Origin: Odobenus rosmarus divergens
Taxonomy: Eukaryota; Chordata; Mammalia; Carnivora; Odobenidae
Direction: 5' to 3'
Length of the DNA: 64,000 nucleotides
NCBI RefSeq assembly: GCF_000321225.1
Contig: NW_004451524.1
Coordinates: forward strand, 1-64,000
Under the pieces are notes generated by a model. It ran no database searches and was not told the DNA's origin. It saw only the letters and a list, made by a program, of their open reading frames with translations. Made by a program: the position numbers and the translations under genes. Positions 22,323 to 32,885 of this stretch are shown here, piece by piece. Position 1 is the stretch's first letter, and each line of letters opens with the position of its first letter.

Positions 22323-22965
22323 TCATTGAACCTCAAACATCCTCAAATTCTAATCTCACTAATGACTTTTTTCCAGGAATAAGTCCTGTTGTCTATAATG
22401 CTAATGTGATTTATTTTTTCTAAAAATACAGATTTCTTGGTTAAAAAAAAATGACAGGGGCTTCCTTTGAAACCTATAATATCTATGCTGATTTAATTTC
22501 TTAACTTCAAAAAGGCTCGTGTTGAGATATATTAAAACTGATGATAAGCCTATTATTTGAAAAACACTGTATTTCAACTCATTTTGGTCAAATTCAATTA
22601 TTGGGTCATATTTGAAAGAAAACTGCAGACATCTGTTTCATTAAAAGCTAGCTATTGAGGTGGGAAACCATATTCTTCTAATCAAAGCAAGGATAGTTTA
22701 TTGAAACACACTCATATTGAACGAAAAACACTTTGGTAAACCACACAAAATACAAAACTTGACAACCATCTGGAGCATTTGGAGAATTGGTCCTTTTGAT
22801 AGCCGGATTGTTTTTCAGATGACTGAGATTTTGCCCATTCGTCTTAGTGATGAATTGTTGGTCACACGGAAGAGAAATTCACTGGGACCGGATTAGGCCA
22901 AAGTAAGTAAATAAGTGAAATGATTGGAAAGATAGTGGGGGACTCAAAGGCAGAAAGTGCTCCTG
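22323..22965. other. Unassigned DNA
   Basis: AT-rich with nothing recognised until the GC-rich block that follows. Confidence 0.5.
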
Positions 22966-23115
22966 GGTCTCTGGGCGGGGGTGGGACTTGGAACCCGGAA
23001 GTGGTTAAGGTCCCGCACGCACGTGTCCTGCAGCCTGGCTTCTCCTGAGGGCTTGCCACCCCCCGCCCCCGCCGCCATTGCCCCGGAAGGCCTGTCCCAG
23101 GAGGAGAGATGGCGA
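22966..23115. promoter_or_regulatory. Short GC-rich, CpG-bearing block
   Basis: GGGCGGGGGTGGG lies at about 22974, CACGTG at 23020-23025, and CCCCCCGCCCCCGCCGCC at about 23058-23076. Around ten CpGs fall within about 140 bases, against very few in the flanks. It could be a small CpG island, an enhancer or a decayed promoter. No first exon or transcript evidence is visible, and the overlapping short frames on both strands are a by-product of high GC. Confidence 0.3.
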
Positions 23116-23829
23116 CTTGCCCAGCCAGGGCCACACACCCACAGTGCAAACACACACATCCAGGGAGTGTGCTCTCATGCTCCATTTCCTTCTCAGCAGG
23201 CATGGAGGGAGCAGCCAATCTGCCAGGCTGTCCACCACACGCGTGTACACCAGGCTTGTCTTAAGAAAATATTAGCCTTTTCTAATGATGTAAAATATTT
23301 CTATAGTATAAACTCATAAAAAGAATATTTTGAATATAATTGAGTCATTTCTCAATGACATGTAGTGATGTTCACCGAATGGCAATGTCTGTCCTGATAA
23401 CAGATGACTTTAGATTGCTGTGTATGAGTGTGTGTGTGTGTGTGTGTGTGTTAGATATTGTATTTACATGTTACAGTTTTTGATTCCTTCTTTCTTGCCA
23501 GATGTCACTTGTCATTGTTGATTGGTATTTGTTACTGCTGGATTTGTTTGATCTTAGAAACCGAGTAACCTTTATTGTAATTGCATATAAAATAGAGTTG
23601 ATTAAAGTTAGTGAGAAGGCCTTTCTCTCCACTGAAAAAACTCATGGACCTAAGGGCATGCACTTTTGTCATCTTATACTGCTGACCGTGGGTGAGAAGG
23701 GAAATCATTTGGTTAAATAAATATGCGTTATGTTTGCGGAGTCACTTCATGGAGGCCCCCAAATCATTGCATTTTAACATTGATTTCTTTAATGATCCTG
23801 CCATGGTCTCTATTTAATCAAACACATTA
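23116..23829. other. Unassigned DNA with a (GT)n run
   Basis: A (TG)n run of about 12 units lies at 23428-23451. Nothing else is recognised. Confidence 0.5.
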
Positions 23830-24400
23830 TGTCTACAATGGGCAGGATTATGGCTCCCAAAGGTGCCGAAGTCCTAGTCCCTCATATACGTTACTTTACT
23901 TGGCAAAGAACTCTACAAAAGTGACTCAGGTGACAGATCTTGAGACATTTTCAAGGGGGGCACAGTTGAATCACTTGAGTCCTTAAAGGCAGAGTTTCTC
24001 CATCAAGGGTCGGTCAGGAAGATATGATGGAAGACAGGGAGGAGGGGTGAGATGTGAGAGTGAGAAGCTGTTGTTGGCTGAGGATGGAGGACGGGGGCCC
24101 CAAGGCAAGGAGTGCAGGTGGCCTCTAGAACCTGAGAACAGGGGCAGCCAGCCAGGAAATGGGCACCTCAGCCCTACAACTGCAAGGGATTGAATTCTGA
24201 CAACAGTCTGTGTGATTAGGAAGACTGATTCTCCCCTAGAGCTTCCAGAAGGGAACACAGCTCTGATGACTCATTGATTTCAGCTCTGTGAGACCCATAC
24301 CAGATTTCTGAACTACAGAATTGCAAAAAAATAAATTTGTGTCCTCTCAAGTCACTACATTTGTGGCAATTCTTTAAGGCAGCAAAAGAAAACTAATACA
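23830..24400 (+). repeat. MLT1 LTR (MaLR), near complete
   Basis: It begins TGTCTACAATGGGCAGGATT, passes GCAGGTGGCCTCTAGAACCT, CTCCCCTAGAGCTTCCAGAA, TCTGTGAGACCCATACCAGA and the polyadenylation-like AATAAATTTGTG, and ends AAGAAAACTAATACA. The order and both ends match a MLT1C/D-type LTR with small insertions. Confidence 0.88.
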
Positions 24401-24439
24401 ATGGTCAACAGTCTTTGTTTTCTCCCAGTAAATTGGAAA

Positions 24440-25063
24440 TGATTTCTTAAAATCATTGAGGTCCTCTCACTCCAAACAGCATTTGATAGATTGTATTTTC
24501 CAAAAAAAGATGCCCCAGGATTTCCCATCTCACATGCTCTTCCAGAACTTGGCCATACTTCCACAAGAAAGGGAAATCTCTATTGCACTGAACCTGGATG
24601 GAATTTTGTGGCTGCCTCCATGAATGTGATTTGGTGGAAGTGATTCTGCATGACGATTTCAAGACTAGCTTAGAAAAGTCCATGATGTCTCCAATAGTTT
24701 TTTATTGTGACACTCAACTCTGGAATCTTTTGGCCATCATTTTAGGAGTCTGGCTACCCTGAGGCTGCCAAGTGGAAACACCATGTGGAATGACTACATA
24801 AAGATAGACAGGGATGCCCACCAAGCCCCAGATAACCCTGTCTTCAGCTCTTTAGATTTTCCCAGTCCAGGCACCAGACATGTGAGTGAAGAGGCCTACA
24901 GTATGACCTTAGTCATTTGCTTATGGCCATGAAAGGACCCTGAGCAACAACTTTCTAGATGAGTCCAGTAAATACCAGATTCCTGAGCAACATAAATTAT
25001 TATTATTATTATTTTAATCCATTCTTTTGGGGTGGCTTGTTATGTAATAATAACTGGAAAATA
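24440..25063 (+). repeat. Old LTR-type repeat, family not assigned
   Basis: Matching phrases include TTGGTGGAAGTGATTCTGCA, CACCATGTGGAATGACTACA, AGGCACCAGACATGTGAGTG, and near the end TTTTGGGGTGGCTTGTTATG then TAATAACTGG. They are typical of an old ERVL/MaLR-type LTR in plus orientation. A small (ATT)n run at 24995-25015 replaces the A-rich part near its end. It begins about 40 bases after the preceding MLT1. Confidence 0.5.
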
Positions 25064-25879
25064 TATTTTGGGCTATGAATTTAAATTTAAATTTATACAG
25101 AGTTGTGTGATTTTAGGACTAGATGAAAGAAAATCCATATACCCATCATTTAGTCCATAATTACTCTGTATTTAAGACAACACTTTACTTGCCAATACTC
25201 ACCAGTTTTGTTCTCAGTTATCTTATATGGTTTACTCCTCATTTTCTTGAAATCGTAGAAGACATTTCCTGAATCTTCTCCTGTACTCTTCTGGGCCCAA
25301 CCACATGTGGTCCCTGAAGTCTGCATGCCCCTAGAGCTGGGCATGGTTTCAGTTTTTATAGACAGTCACAGTTTTATTTTATGCCTCATCTCATTGATGG
25401 AAGACTGTTCATGCTTTATTTTTTGCTCAATGCCTGGGAGACTTGGAATTGGCTTTCCAAATCCATTACGAGGTTCTTGAAGTGAATTAGATGAATCTGT
25501 TTTCAATTTATATTGATTAAGGAGAAACAATGGAACAATATTTAAAACTTAACCCAAACTAAAACTTGCTTTCTTATTTCTTTATGTACCTCATAGTACA
25601 TAGCTTAGAATATATTTTCGCAGTTTTGGAAAATCTCTTGCAGGTACATAGTACTCAGTCATTAATAACAGTTGAAAACTCACACTTCTGCTGTGTTATC
25701 TGAGAGTATAGTGTATGATATGGTGAGAACATTAATAATCCTTTATTTTAATTGCAGTTTATTTTGATTTTGAGAATGCTGCTGTATCCTTTTTTCAATC
25801 CATAATCTTTTAAATCATACATGAGAAGATGGGGGATTTAGGATATTTTACTATCAGTGTGAAACAGAATAATAAAAAT
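25064..25879. other. Unassigned AT-rich DNA
   Basis: Nothing is recognised. A palindrome-like AAATTTAAATTTAAATTTA lies near 25078-25096. Confidence 0.5.
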
Positions 25880-26000
25880 TACACAGCCAGAGGGGATTCG
25901 AGGGAACATCCAATCCTAACGTTTTTAGATGTGGCGTCATTAATCCAAAGAAACTAAATTAGCTGGTGGCAGAGCCAGAATTAGACAAGTCATGTATCCG
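25880..26000 (-). repeat. Possible MIR fragment
   Basis: AGCTGGTGGCAGAGCCAGAATTAGAC resembles the 5' part of MIR in reverse orientation. The match is short and weak. Confidence 0.4.
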
Positions 26001-26119
26001 AGTGTGGCAGGGATGTCTTCCTGCAAGGCGGGTGAGAATTCTGGGTACATCAGTGGCGCTGCTGTGTTATTCAGCTGCAGAACCCAACAAGCAAAATTCT
26101 CTTCAAGATAATTTGTTTA

Positions 26120-26306
26120 GGGGCGCCTGGGTGGCCCAGTCATTAAGCATCTGCCTTCGGCTCAGGTCATGATCCCGGGGTCCCCACATCGGGCTCCCTG
26201 CTCCCTGGGAGGCCTGCTTTTCCCTCTCCCGCTCCCCCTGCTTGTGTTCCCTCTCTCACTGTGTCTCTCTCTGTCAAATAAATAAATAAAATCTTTAAAA
26301 AAAAAA
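26120..26306 (+). mobile_element. Young CAN-SINE, arctoid-type
   Basis: The head GGGGCGCCTGGGTGGCCCAG starts at 26120. The CT-rich block ends in CTCTCTGTCAAATAAATAAA and the A tail runs to 26306. A perfect 14-base duplication, AGATAATTTGTTTA, lies at 26106-26119 and 26307-26320. A small internal deletion removes bases between the B-box region and CACATCGGGCTCC. The perfect duplication and intact tail suggest a recent insertion. Confidence 0.97.
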
Positions 26307-26320
26307 AGATAATTTGTTTA

Positions 26321-27016
26321 TTGGGTTCTCAAGAGAAGCCATGACTTAATTAACTGTCTAGAAAAAACTGAACTGTTAAAATGAATCTCTGTTATTCCTA
26401 TTGCTAGTGTGGCTGGGTTCTATTTTTGGAATAGTATTTTTTTCCACCTTTGGGTTCCCTATTGCTTTTGTTTGGTCTTTTCCATCTTCACCCCCCACCC
26501 CCATGCTTGCCATTTGGTCAGGAGTCAGGCTGCTGCTGGCTCAGTGTCTCACAGAAGGGATGAAGAGCAAAAAGCAGGGGAAATACGAGCCTTTTCTGGT
26601 CGTTTTACTTTGCGAAGTCCAGGCTCCCCTTTGCTCTATGTTAAAGGGTTTCAAATTTAGGATCCATTATGACCGCACCCTCCCAAATCTCTTGTGTCCT
26701 TTGAGCAAACAATATGTTCTTTTATCAGGAAGATGTTTGCTTTCAGAAAAAGCGTCCATCTCAGACCCTATTTGCTTTTGCAAAATTAAAAAAAAATATA
26801 TATATATATATGCATATATCCATAGAGGCAGACGTGTTCATCTTAGGGATTGATTAACGTTAAGAGATTGCATGTCTCTGTGTTAACTGCCGTTTTACAG
26901 TGGTTTCCAATTTGGGAGTTGCTTTTCACCTCTGACCATACTTGAGTGTATATTCTCTATTTCATGTTTCATATTAATGAGTGTTTTTTTATTCTTGATT
27001 GGTTGTGCTCCTGGAT
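26321..27016. other. Unassigned DNA with an (AT)n run
   Basis: An A-rich (AT)n stretch lies at 26788-26820. The 150-codon frame at 26401-26853 runs into this microsatellite and shows no domain. Confidence 0.45.
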
Positions 27017-27369
27017 TGTTGTAGTCATTTTGGGGCTGCTGTAACAAGTTACCATAGATTATACATTTATTTCTCGCAGTTCTTGAGGCTGGGGAGTCCA
27101 AGATCAAGGTGCCAGCAAATCTGGTGACTTGTGAAGGCCCACTTCCTGGTTGATCTTCTTGTTGTATCCTAACATGATGGAGTGCAGAGAGAGAGGAAGC
27201 AAGCTCTCTCCTGTCTCTTCTTAACTAATCCCATTATGAGAACCATAATGACCTGATTACTTCCCAAAAGCCCCATCTTCAAATGCTATCACATTGGAGG
27301 TTAGAGTTGCGATATACGAATTTTGGAGAGGGTGTGTGTGGGGGGGACACAAATGTTCAGTCCATAGCA
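27017..27369 (-). repeat. MaLR LTR (MST/MLT1A-like)
   Basis: The plus strand begins TGTTGTAGTCATTTTGGGGC, passes AGTTCTTGAGGCTGGGGAGT, CCAAGATCAAGGTGCCAGCA, CACTTCCTGGTTGATC, CCCCATCTTCAAATGCTATC and ACACAAATGTTCAGTCCATA. This is a MaLR LTR in reverse. A SINE was inserted at its right-hand (LTR 5') end. Confidence 0.85.
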
Positions 27370-27384
27370 AGTATCTTTTTTTTT

Positions 27385-27554
27385 TTAAGATTTATTTATT
27401 TATTTGAGTGGGGGAGATGGGAAGAGGCGGAGGATCCCCAAGCAGACTCCCTGCTGAGCATTGAGCCCCCAGGCTTGAACTCATGACCCTGAGATCATGA
27501 CCTGAGCCGAAATCAAGAGTTAGACGCTTAACTGACTAAGCCACCCAGTGCCCT
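27385..27554 (-). mobile_element. CAN-SINE at the edge of a MaLR LTR
   Basis: Head on the right (GCCACCCAGTGCCCT), T tail on the left. The target-site duplication GCAAGTATCTTTTTTTTT begins at 27367 and again at 27555. The CT-rich block is shortened. Confidence 0.93.
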
Positions 27555-27574
27555 GCAAGTATCTTTTTTTTTTT

Positions 27575-27884
27575 AAAATGCTTTTAGTACTTTGAGCTAT
27601 TTTTAGTACTTTGAACTATTTCAATACTTATTTTAAAGTTTTTGTCCGACATTCTATAAAATGGATATTACAAGTAGTGAATTCCTCTTCAGAGCTCTGG
27701 TCGTGTTGGTTATCTTTCTTCGCGTTAAATTTCTTCATGTGGTTTTAGAATCTGGGTTTGGAAGCATATTTTGTATACAAATTTCTCAAATTGGTTTGGG
27801 TCTTTTTTCTCTCCCTTGTGTCCTGTCTTTTTGCCACTCACCTGTCCAGCTGGGGGTGCATTTGATTCCACCAGGCCCTTTCAG
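27575..27884. other. Unassigned DNA
   Basis: A short direct duplication, TTTTAGTACTTTGA, occurs twice near 27580-27615. Nothing else is recognised. Confidence 0.5.
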
Positions 27885-27895
27885 GCCCCATTTCT

Positions 27896-27906
27896 TTCTT
27901 TCTTTT

Positions 27907-27957
<51 letters not shown>

Positions 27958-28021
27958 CTTTCTTTCTTTCTTTCTTTTTTTCTCTTTCTTTCTTTCTTTT
28001 TCTCTTTTCTTTCTTTCTTTT
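27896..28021. repeat. (CTTT)n polypyrimidine microsatellite
   Basis: About 125 bases of CTTT units with minor CTC and TTTTT interruptions form the 3' tail of the adjoining minus-strand L1, which is AAAG on its own strand. Frames translated through it give only Ser/Phe or Lys/Glu repeats. Confidence 0.97.
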
Positions 28022-28283
28022 AATTAAAACATAATGTATTGTTTCAGGGGTACAGGTCTGTGATTCCTCAGTCTTACACAATTCACAGGGCTCACTATAG
28101 CACATACCCTCCCCAGTGTCCATCACCCACCACCCCATCCCTTCTACCCCCCTCCACTCCAGCAACCCTCAGTTTGTTTCCTGAGATTAAGAGTCTCTTA
28201 CGGTTTGTCTCCCTCTCTGATTTCATCTTGTTTCATTTTTCCCTTCCCTCCCCTATGATCCTCTGTCTTGTTTCTCAAATTCC

Positions 28284-28703
28284 TCATATCGGTGAGATCA
28301 TAAGATAATTGTCTTTCTCTGATTGACTTATTTCACTTAGCATAATACCCTCCAGTTCCATCCACATCATTGCAAATGGCAAGATTTCATTTTCTTGATG
28401 GCTGCATAATATTCCATTGTGTGTGTGAGTATGTGTGTGTGTGTATATATAGATGTATATACATACATCATATATATACCACATCTTCTTTATCCATTCA
28501 TCTGTTGATGGACATCTAGGCTCTTTCCATAGTTTGGCTATTGTGGACATTGCTGCTATAAACATCGGGGTGCACATGCCCCTTCGGATCCCTACATTTG
28601 TATCTTTGGGGTAAATACCCAGTAGTGCAATTGCTGAGTCGTAAGATAGCTCTATTTTCAACTTTTTGAAGAACCTCCATACTGTTTTCCAGAGTGGCTG
28701 CAC
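28284..28703 (-). pseudogene. L1 ORF2p C-terminal remnant
   Basis: This 139-codon stretch is the end of L1 ORF2p, after the Cys/His knuckle. Recognisable pieces are [50 protein letters not shown] and CPSTDEWIKKMWYI, followed by ILPFAMMWMELEGIMLSEIS. An in-frame expansion encoded by a (TG)n/(TA)n run inserts a TyrIle and HisThr repeat after WYI. The upstream reverse transcriptase domain is absent because of 5' truncation. Confidence 0.88.
28418..28478. repeat. (TG)n/(TA)n repeat inside L1 ORF2
   Basis: GTGTGTGTGAGTATGTGTGT followed by alternating TA lies where the sister L1 at 49.9 kb has only a short GTGTTTATATACC. The expansion therefore happened in this copy. Confidence 0.9.
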
Positions 28704-28949
28704 CAGCTTGCCTTCCCACCAACAGTGTAGGAGGGTTCCCCTTTCTCTGCATCCTCACCAACATCTGTCGCATCCTGACTTGTTAATTTTAGCCATTCTG
28801 ACCAGTGTGAGGTGATATCTCATTGAAGTTTTGATTTGTATTTCCCTCATGCTGAGTGATATTGAGCACTTTTTCATGTGTCTGTTGATCATTTGGATGT
28901 CTTCTTTGCAGAAATGTCTGTTCATGTCTTCTGCTCCAGCCCCATTTCT

Positions 28950-29136
28950 AAATCCAGTTATTTTAATGGCCATGTGGAGTTATGGCTTCAGAAACTGTTG
29001 GAGTCATGGACAGTTCATCCTCAGAGCCAGGCAGAGGCTTTGCTCCCATGACGTCCCTCCCATAATTGCCACTTATGGGGAGCCCTCGTCCCAGCTGGTG
29101 TTCAGCCTTCTTTCCCGTGTGCTGGGTTATTTGTAT
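28950..29136. other. Unassigned DNA
   Basis: A moderately GC-rich stretch between the L1 and the next MLT1. No family is assigned. Confidence 0.45.
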
Positions 29137-29634
29137 TGTATTGGTTCCATGACAAATTCACACAGACATAGTGGCTTAAACAAGACAAATTTATTATTTT
29201 ACAGTTCTGGAGGTCACGAGTCAACATGGGTCTCACTGGGCTAAAATCAGCGTGTTGACAAGGCTGCCTTTCTTTCTGGAGGATCCAGGGGAGAAGCTAT
29301 TCTTTTGCTTTTCCAGCATCTAGAGACTTTCCTCATTCCTTGTTTGTGACCCCTCCCACAATCAAAGTCAACTGTGGCCAGGCAGGACTTTCTCAAGTTC
29401 CATCACTCTGACACCTATGCTTCTGTCTGTCTGTTCCACATTTAAGGACCCTTATGATTATATTGGGTCCACCCAGATAGTTCAGAATAATCTCCGTATT
29501 TTAAGGGCATTTGATTAGCAACCTTAATTCTATCTGCATCTTTAATTCCCCTTTGCCATGTAATGTAACATATCCATCGGATCCAGGAATTAGGATGTGG
29601 ACATCTTTGGGAGGCCATTATTCTGCCTATCACA
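29137..29634 (-). repeat. MLT1 LTR (C/D-like), near complete
   Basis: The plus strand runs from TGTATTGGTTCCATGACAAA through GGGTCTCACTGGGCTAAAAT, TTCCAGCATCTAGAGACTTT, GACCCTTATGATTATATTGG, CCCCTTTGCCATGTAATGTA and GGATGTGGACATCTTTGGGA, to GGCCATTATTCTGCCTATCA then CA. Both ends of the LTR are present. Confidence 0.92.
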
Positions 29635-30056
29635 CTGGGGTACAGGGATGACCTTGGGATTCATTCACCAGCTCTGGTCTCCAGCTGTGTGCCTGGATCC
29701 AGTGACCCCTCTCATAATGAACAGTGCTGGCCCCATTGACTCATCTAGCTGCTTTCCTAGAGACCAGCAAGCTGAGATCTTCAAGACTCTAGCAATTTAG
29801 GATACTTGTTTTATTTCTTATTCAGAGAGCTATTCATTTTGTATTTTGGGTCATGCATGTCTTTGTGATTTTCTATTTTCATATTTGATCTTTCTTAAGA
29901 GTCTGGAGCAGTGAGGGTTATGAAGTATGAATCTGCTTTGTCATCTTGACATGGAAGTCCTCTAAATTCTAGTAGCCGCTGAGCCTGGAGCACTCAGCTG
30001 CATCCTTAGAAAAATTTAAAATACTTGGCAAATTGTCAAATAGGAGCAGTGAATGT
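29635..30056. other. Unassigned DNA
   Basis: It lies between two MaLR LTRs and could hold decayed internal MaLR sequence, but I cannot show this. Confidence 0.4.
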
Positions 30057-30504
30057 TGTATTAGTTTCCTAGGGCTCCCATAACAAAGTAACACAAACTA
30101 GGTGTCTTAAGAGAAATGTATTATCCCACAGTTCTGAATGCCAGAGGTCTAAACTAAAGGTGTTGGCAGGGCCATGCTCCCTCTGAAGGCTCTAGGGGAA
30201 AATCCTTCCTCGCCTCTTCCAGCTTCGGATGGCTCCAGGCATTCCTTGATTTGAGGCGGCAACCCTCCCATCTCTGCTTCTTCCGTCTGTGTGTCTCCTC
30301 TGTATCCCTGATTCCAAGTCCCCCTCTCCTGTCTCTTACAGAGACACCAGTCTTTGGATTTAGGACCCATCCTAATCCAGTGTGATTTTTATCTTAATTT
30401 GATTATATCCGCAGAGACCCTATTTCCAAATAAGGTGACATCCCCAAATAGCAGAGGTTAGGAATTGAAAATAAATTTTGAGGGAACATAATTCAACCAA
30501 TTAT
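30057..30504 (-). repeat. MLT1 LTR, near complete
   Basis: The plus strand runs from TGTATTAGTTTCCTAGGGCT through AAAGGTGTTGGCAGGGCCAT, GGCTCCAGGCATTCCTTGAT, ACAGAGACACCAGTCTTTGG, ATCCGCAGAGACCCTATTTC and CAAATAAGGTGACATCCCCA to ACATAATTCAACCAATTATA. It differs in its right part from the MLT1 at 29.1 kb, so it is another subfamily. Confidence 0.9.
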
Positions 30505-30572
30505 AGATGTATTTTTTTTTTAAATACTTCATGAGTATTTGTTTTGTTTGCCCATTTGAAGTTGACATTCAT

Positions 30573-30719
30573 GGGGCACCTGGGTGGCTCACTCGGTTAA
30601 GCTACCGACTCTTGATTTCAGCTCGGGTCTTGATCTCAGGTCGTGAATTTGGGCCCCAAGTTGGGCTCCACGTTGGTTATGGAGCCTACTTTAAAAAAAC
30701 AAATAAGTAAATAAAAATA
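30573..30719 (+). mobile_element. Short CAN-SINE
   Basis: The head GGGGCACCTGGGTGGCTCAC starts at 30573. It passes to TTGGTTATGGAGCCTACTTT and then a short A-rich tail, without the CT-rich block. An AAGTTGAC string lies at 30559-30566 and just after the tail, but the flanks differ beyond eight bases. Confidence 0.9.
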
Positions 30720-30727
30720 AAGTTGAC

Positions 30728-32754
30728 TATAGGGATTGAGTCAGCGGTCCTTTCCTGTCTCCCTCTCTCCTGCCCAGTGTTTGCTAGCGAGTCACTGTTC
30801 AGTAAACACTGTTGACTGGCTATTTGCCACAACACTCTAACTTTTCCAAGATCTGCCAAAACTAGAGGGGAAGTGGAGTTAGCAGTATTTTCCAAAGCAC
30901 CTGTGTTTATAGATTCACACTGCAGTAAAATACTGTCTCAAAGGGAGGCTTTGTGGAATGCAGTGTGAAATAAAGGAAAAAACACAGAACGAGAAGATAT
31001 TGTGAGATGAGATCAAATTGGCTCTGCATTTGGGGGGGGGGCAGGAAAGACATTTTGAGCATGTTATTGAAGGTGAAAGCCAAAAAGAAACATCTCAATA
31101 GATTTGACTGCCTTTTGATACTTCATTGTGTCAAAGATTATTATCAAAGTAAAAAGTAAAGGACAAGGAAGGAAACAAAAGCAGTCAGGAGAACGGACGT
31201 CTGCTCAGCTCTGAGCGATGCAATGATAAAATAAATGGGAACCTTCCCAGTAGAGAACTATCAGTATTGCTATAGCGTGAGGGATGCTCATTTTCAGTTT
31301 AATAAGACATGATGCTTCAATCTGATTTGGAAAAGCTAAACTAATAATGCTTTTTTTGTGTGTGATTGTAATTTTATCTTATCTTTTAAAACCATGACTG
31401 TTTGAAAATCAAGACTATTTCTAAAAATAATATGTGTGTGTGTGTGTATAGAACCACGTTGCATTGAATTTTTATTAAGGTAAGATAAAACCATAAATAA
31501 ATATTCTTATGGGAGTGGAGAGATTAAATCATGTTTAAAAAGTTATTTAAGCTGACTTGATATAAATACATTTCACCATGTGGATAGAGCTTCTTTTCTT
31601 TAAAACACAACTGCAAATTACTAATTATTTTTTAACTCAATTTATGAGGTGTTTAATTTTGGCTTTATGTGCACAGAAACTCACAAATCCCTTTAGAAAT
31701 TTCGCAGCTTCTCAGCCTCCCTTCTCTACCCATCCCTCATGCTTTTTTCTTCTTTGCTCCAAAGCCTCAGCCATTTGCTTCTCAAGGTGCTGCTGCTGCA
31801 TTTGTAAAGCAGGAGTACTTGGTGCTTGCTCTGTGGTCTCCCCCAGACAGAGCAGGTGTCAGGATTTTCTGCTTACCATCCTGTTCCATCCTTTTTACAA
31901 ATTAGGGCTCAGCTGCAGTATCCACGAGGGGGAGAGGAGTCTAACAAAACCTGGGCATCCCTCATGCTGTCTGAGATGTTCATCTCCTCCTCCCCCTGAT
32001 CCCCTGCGCCCATTCCAGAAGCATTTCCTTTCATCCTCAAGTGGCTTCAGTTCCTTGATGTTGGTCAAACAGGCCAGGTCCCAGATGTGAGCACAAGACC
32101 ACCATCTCTGGGCCAGACCTCTGTACTCCACAGGACTATGAGGACATCCTGGGGAGGACCAGCCTCTGTCTTACTCATGAGCAGTTTCCCAGATACCAGA
32201 GGTGGGGTGGGGAGAGGGGTAATCACAGAGGTCATGAAGCCACTAGTTGTATACAAGTTTTATATATCCTAAAACTCTATGGCACACAGAAATAGTATCA
32301 AAATGTTACTATTACTTAATATCCACTGGTTAATGGCTACTTTGTTTTTACCCCTAATGTGTCATTTTTATCAAAGGAAAGAATCCAGAATCTTGGGTTT
32401 CAAACAGAAATCAGGACAGATTGTGGGGTACCCACTGGTCCAAAAATGGGAGAGGTCATTTGCATTTTGAAGCAGGGGCCAGGGAATACTTCCAGAGATG
32501 CTCTCTTTCCAACTATACCCTGCAACTTTCCAAATGATCCCTGCACAGAGTTTGTAGTGTATTTCAGATGTGTCTGTGTGAAAGAAATGACTGGTCGGTG
32601 CAGTGAACACAGAGGTACCCTTGTTTTAACACCCAGCGATTTGGGTTCCATAAGTCTGGAGTTCAATCGGGAATTTGTATTTTTTCAATCAGGAATTTGT
32701 ATTTTTTTTTTTTTTAAAGAATGGGTCCTGTGAACCATCTCATGAGCAAGGTGT
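30728..32754. other. Unassigned DNA
   Basis: Simple features only: a G10 run near 31031-31040 and a (TG)n run at 31431-31449. The 170-codon frame at 31578-32090 is Ser/Cys/Pro-rich with no known domain. I judge it chance. Confidence 0.45.
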
Positions 32755-32885
32755 GGTTTTCACTTTCCAGATAAGGAAACTGAGACTTAGGGAGATTTAT
32801 TTACTTGCCCAACGTCACCTAAACGTCAAGAGTTAGAACCAAGATTTCCCTCCAGTTCTGATGCCAAGACTTGTGTGGTTAACAT
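32755..32885 (-). repeat. MIR SINE fragment
   Basis: CCAGATAAGGAAACTGAGAC, then TTACTTGCCCAACGTCACCT, then CAAGAGTTAGAACCAAGATT is the reverse of the MIR core and 5' part. Confidence 0.82.

Larger units (their letters stand above)
27896..28938 (-). mobile_element. 5'-truncated L1 with expanded tail
   Basis: This is the last 0.9 kb of a carnivore L1 in reverse. The 3'UTR end starts at about 28022, and the 5' truncation point is at about 28938, within the C-terminal part of ORF2. The A tail has become the (CTTT)n tract on the left. An 11-base duplication, GCCCCATTTCT, at 27885-27895 and 28939-28949 marks one intact insertion. Confidence 0.93.

Noticed and set aside
26401..26853. 150-codon plus-strand frame
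   Set aside because: It runs into an (AT)n microsatellite, has no recognisable domain and starts from a weak context. Chance is the best explanation.
27661..28165. Open frames of poly-Ser/Phe and Lys/Glu
   Set aside because: They are translations of the (CTTT)n tract in the L1 tail.
31578..32090. Longest plus-strand open frame without a repeat (170 codons)
   Set aside because: The peptide is Ser-, Cys- and Pro-rich with no domain, and a second frame is also open over part of it. No splice or promoter context supports it.
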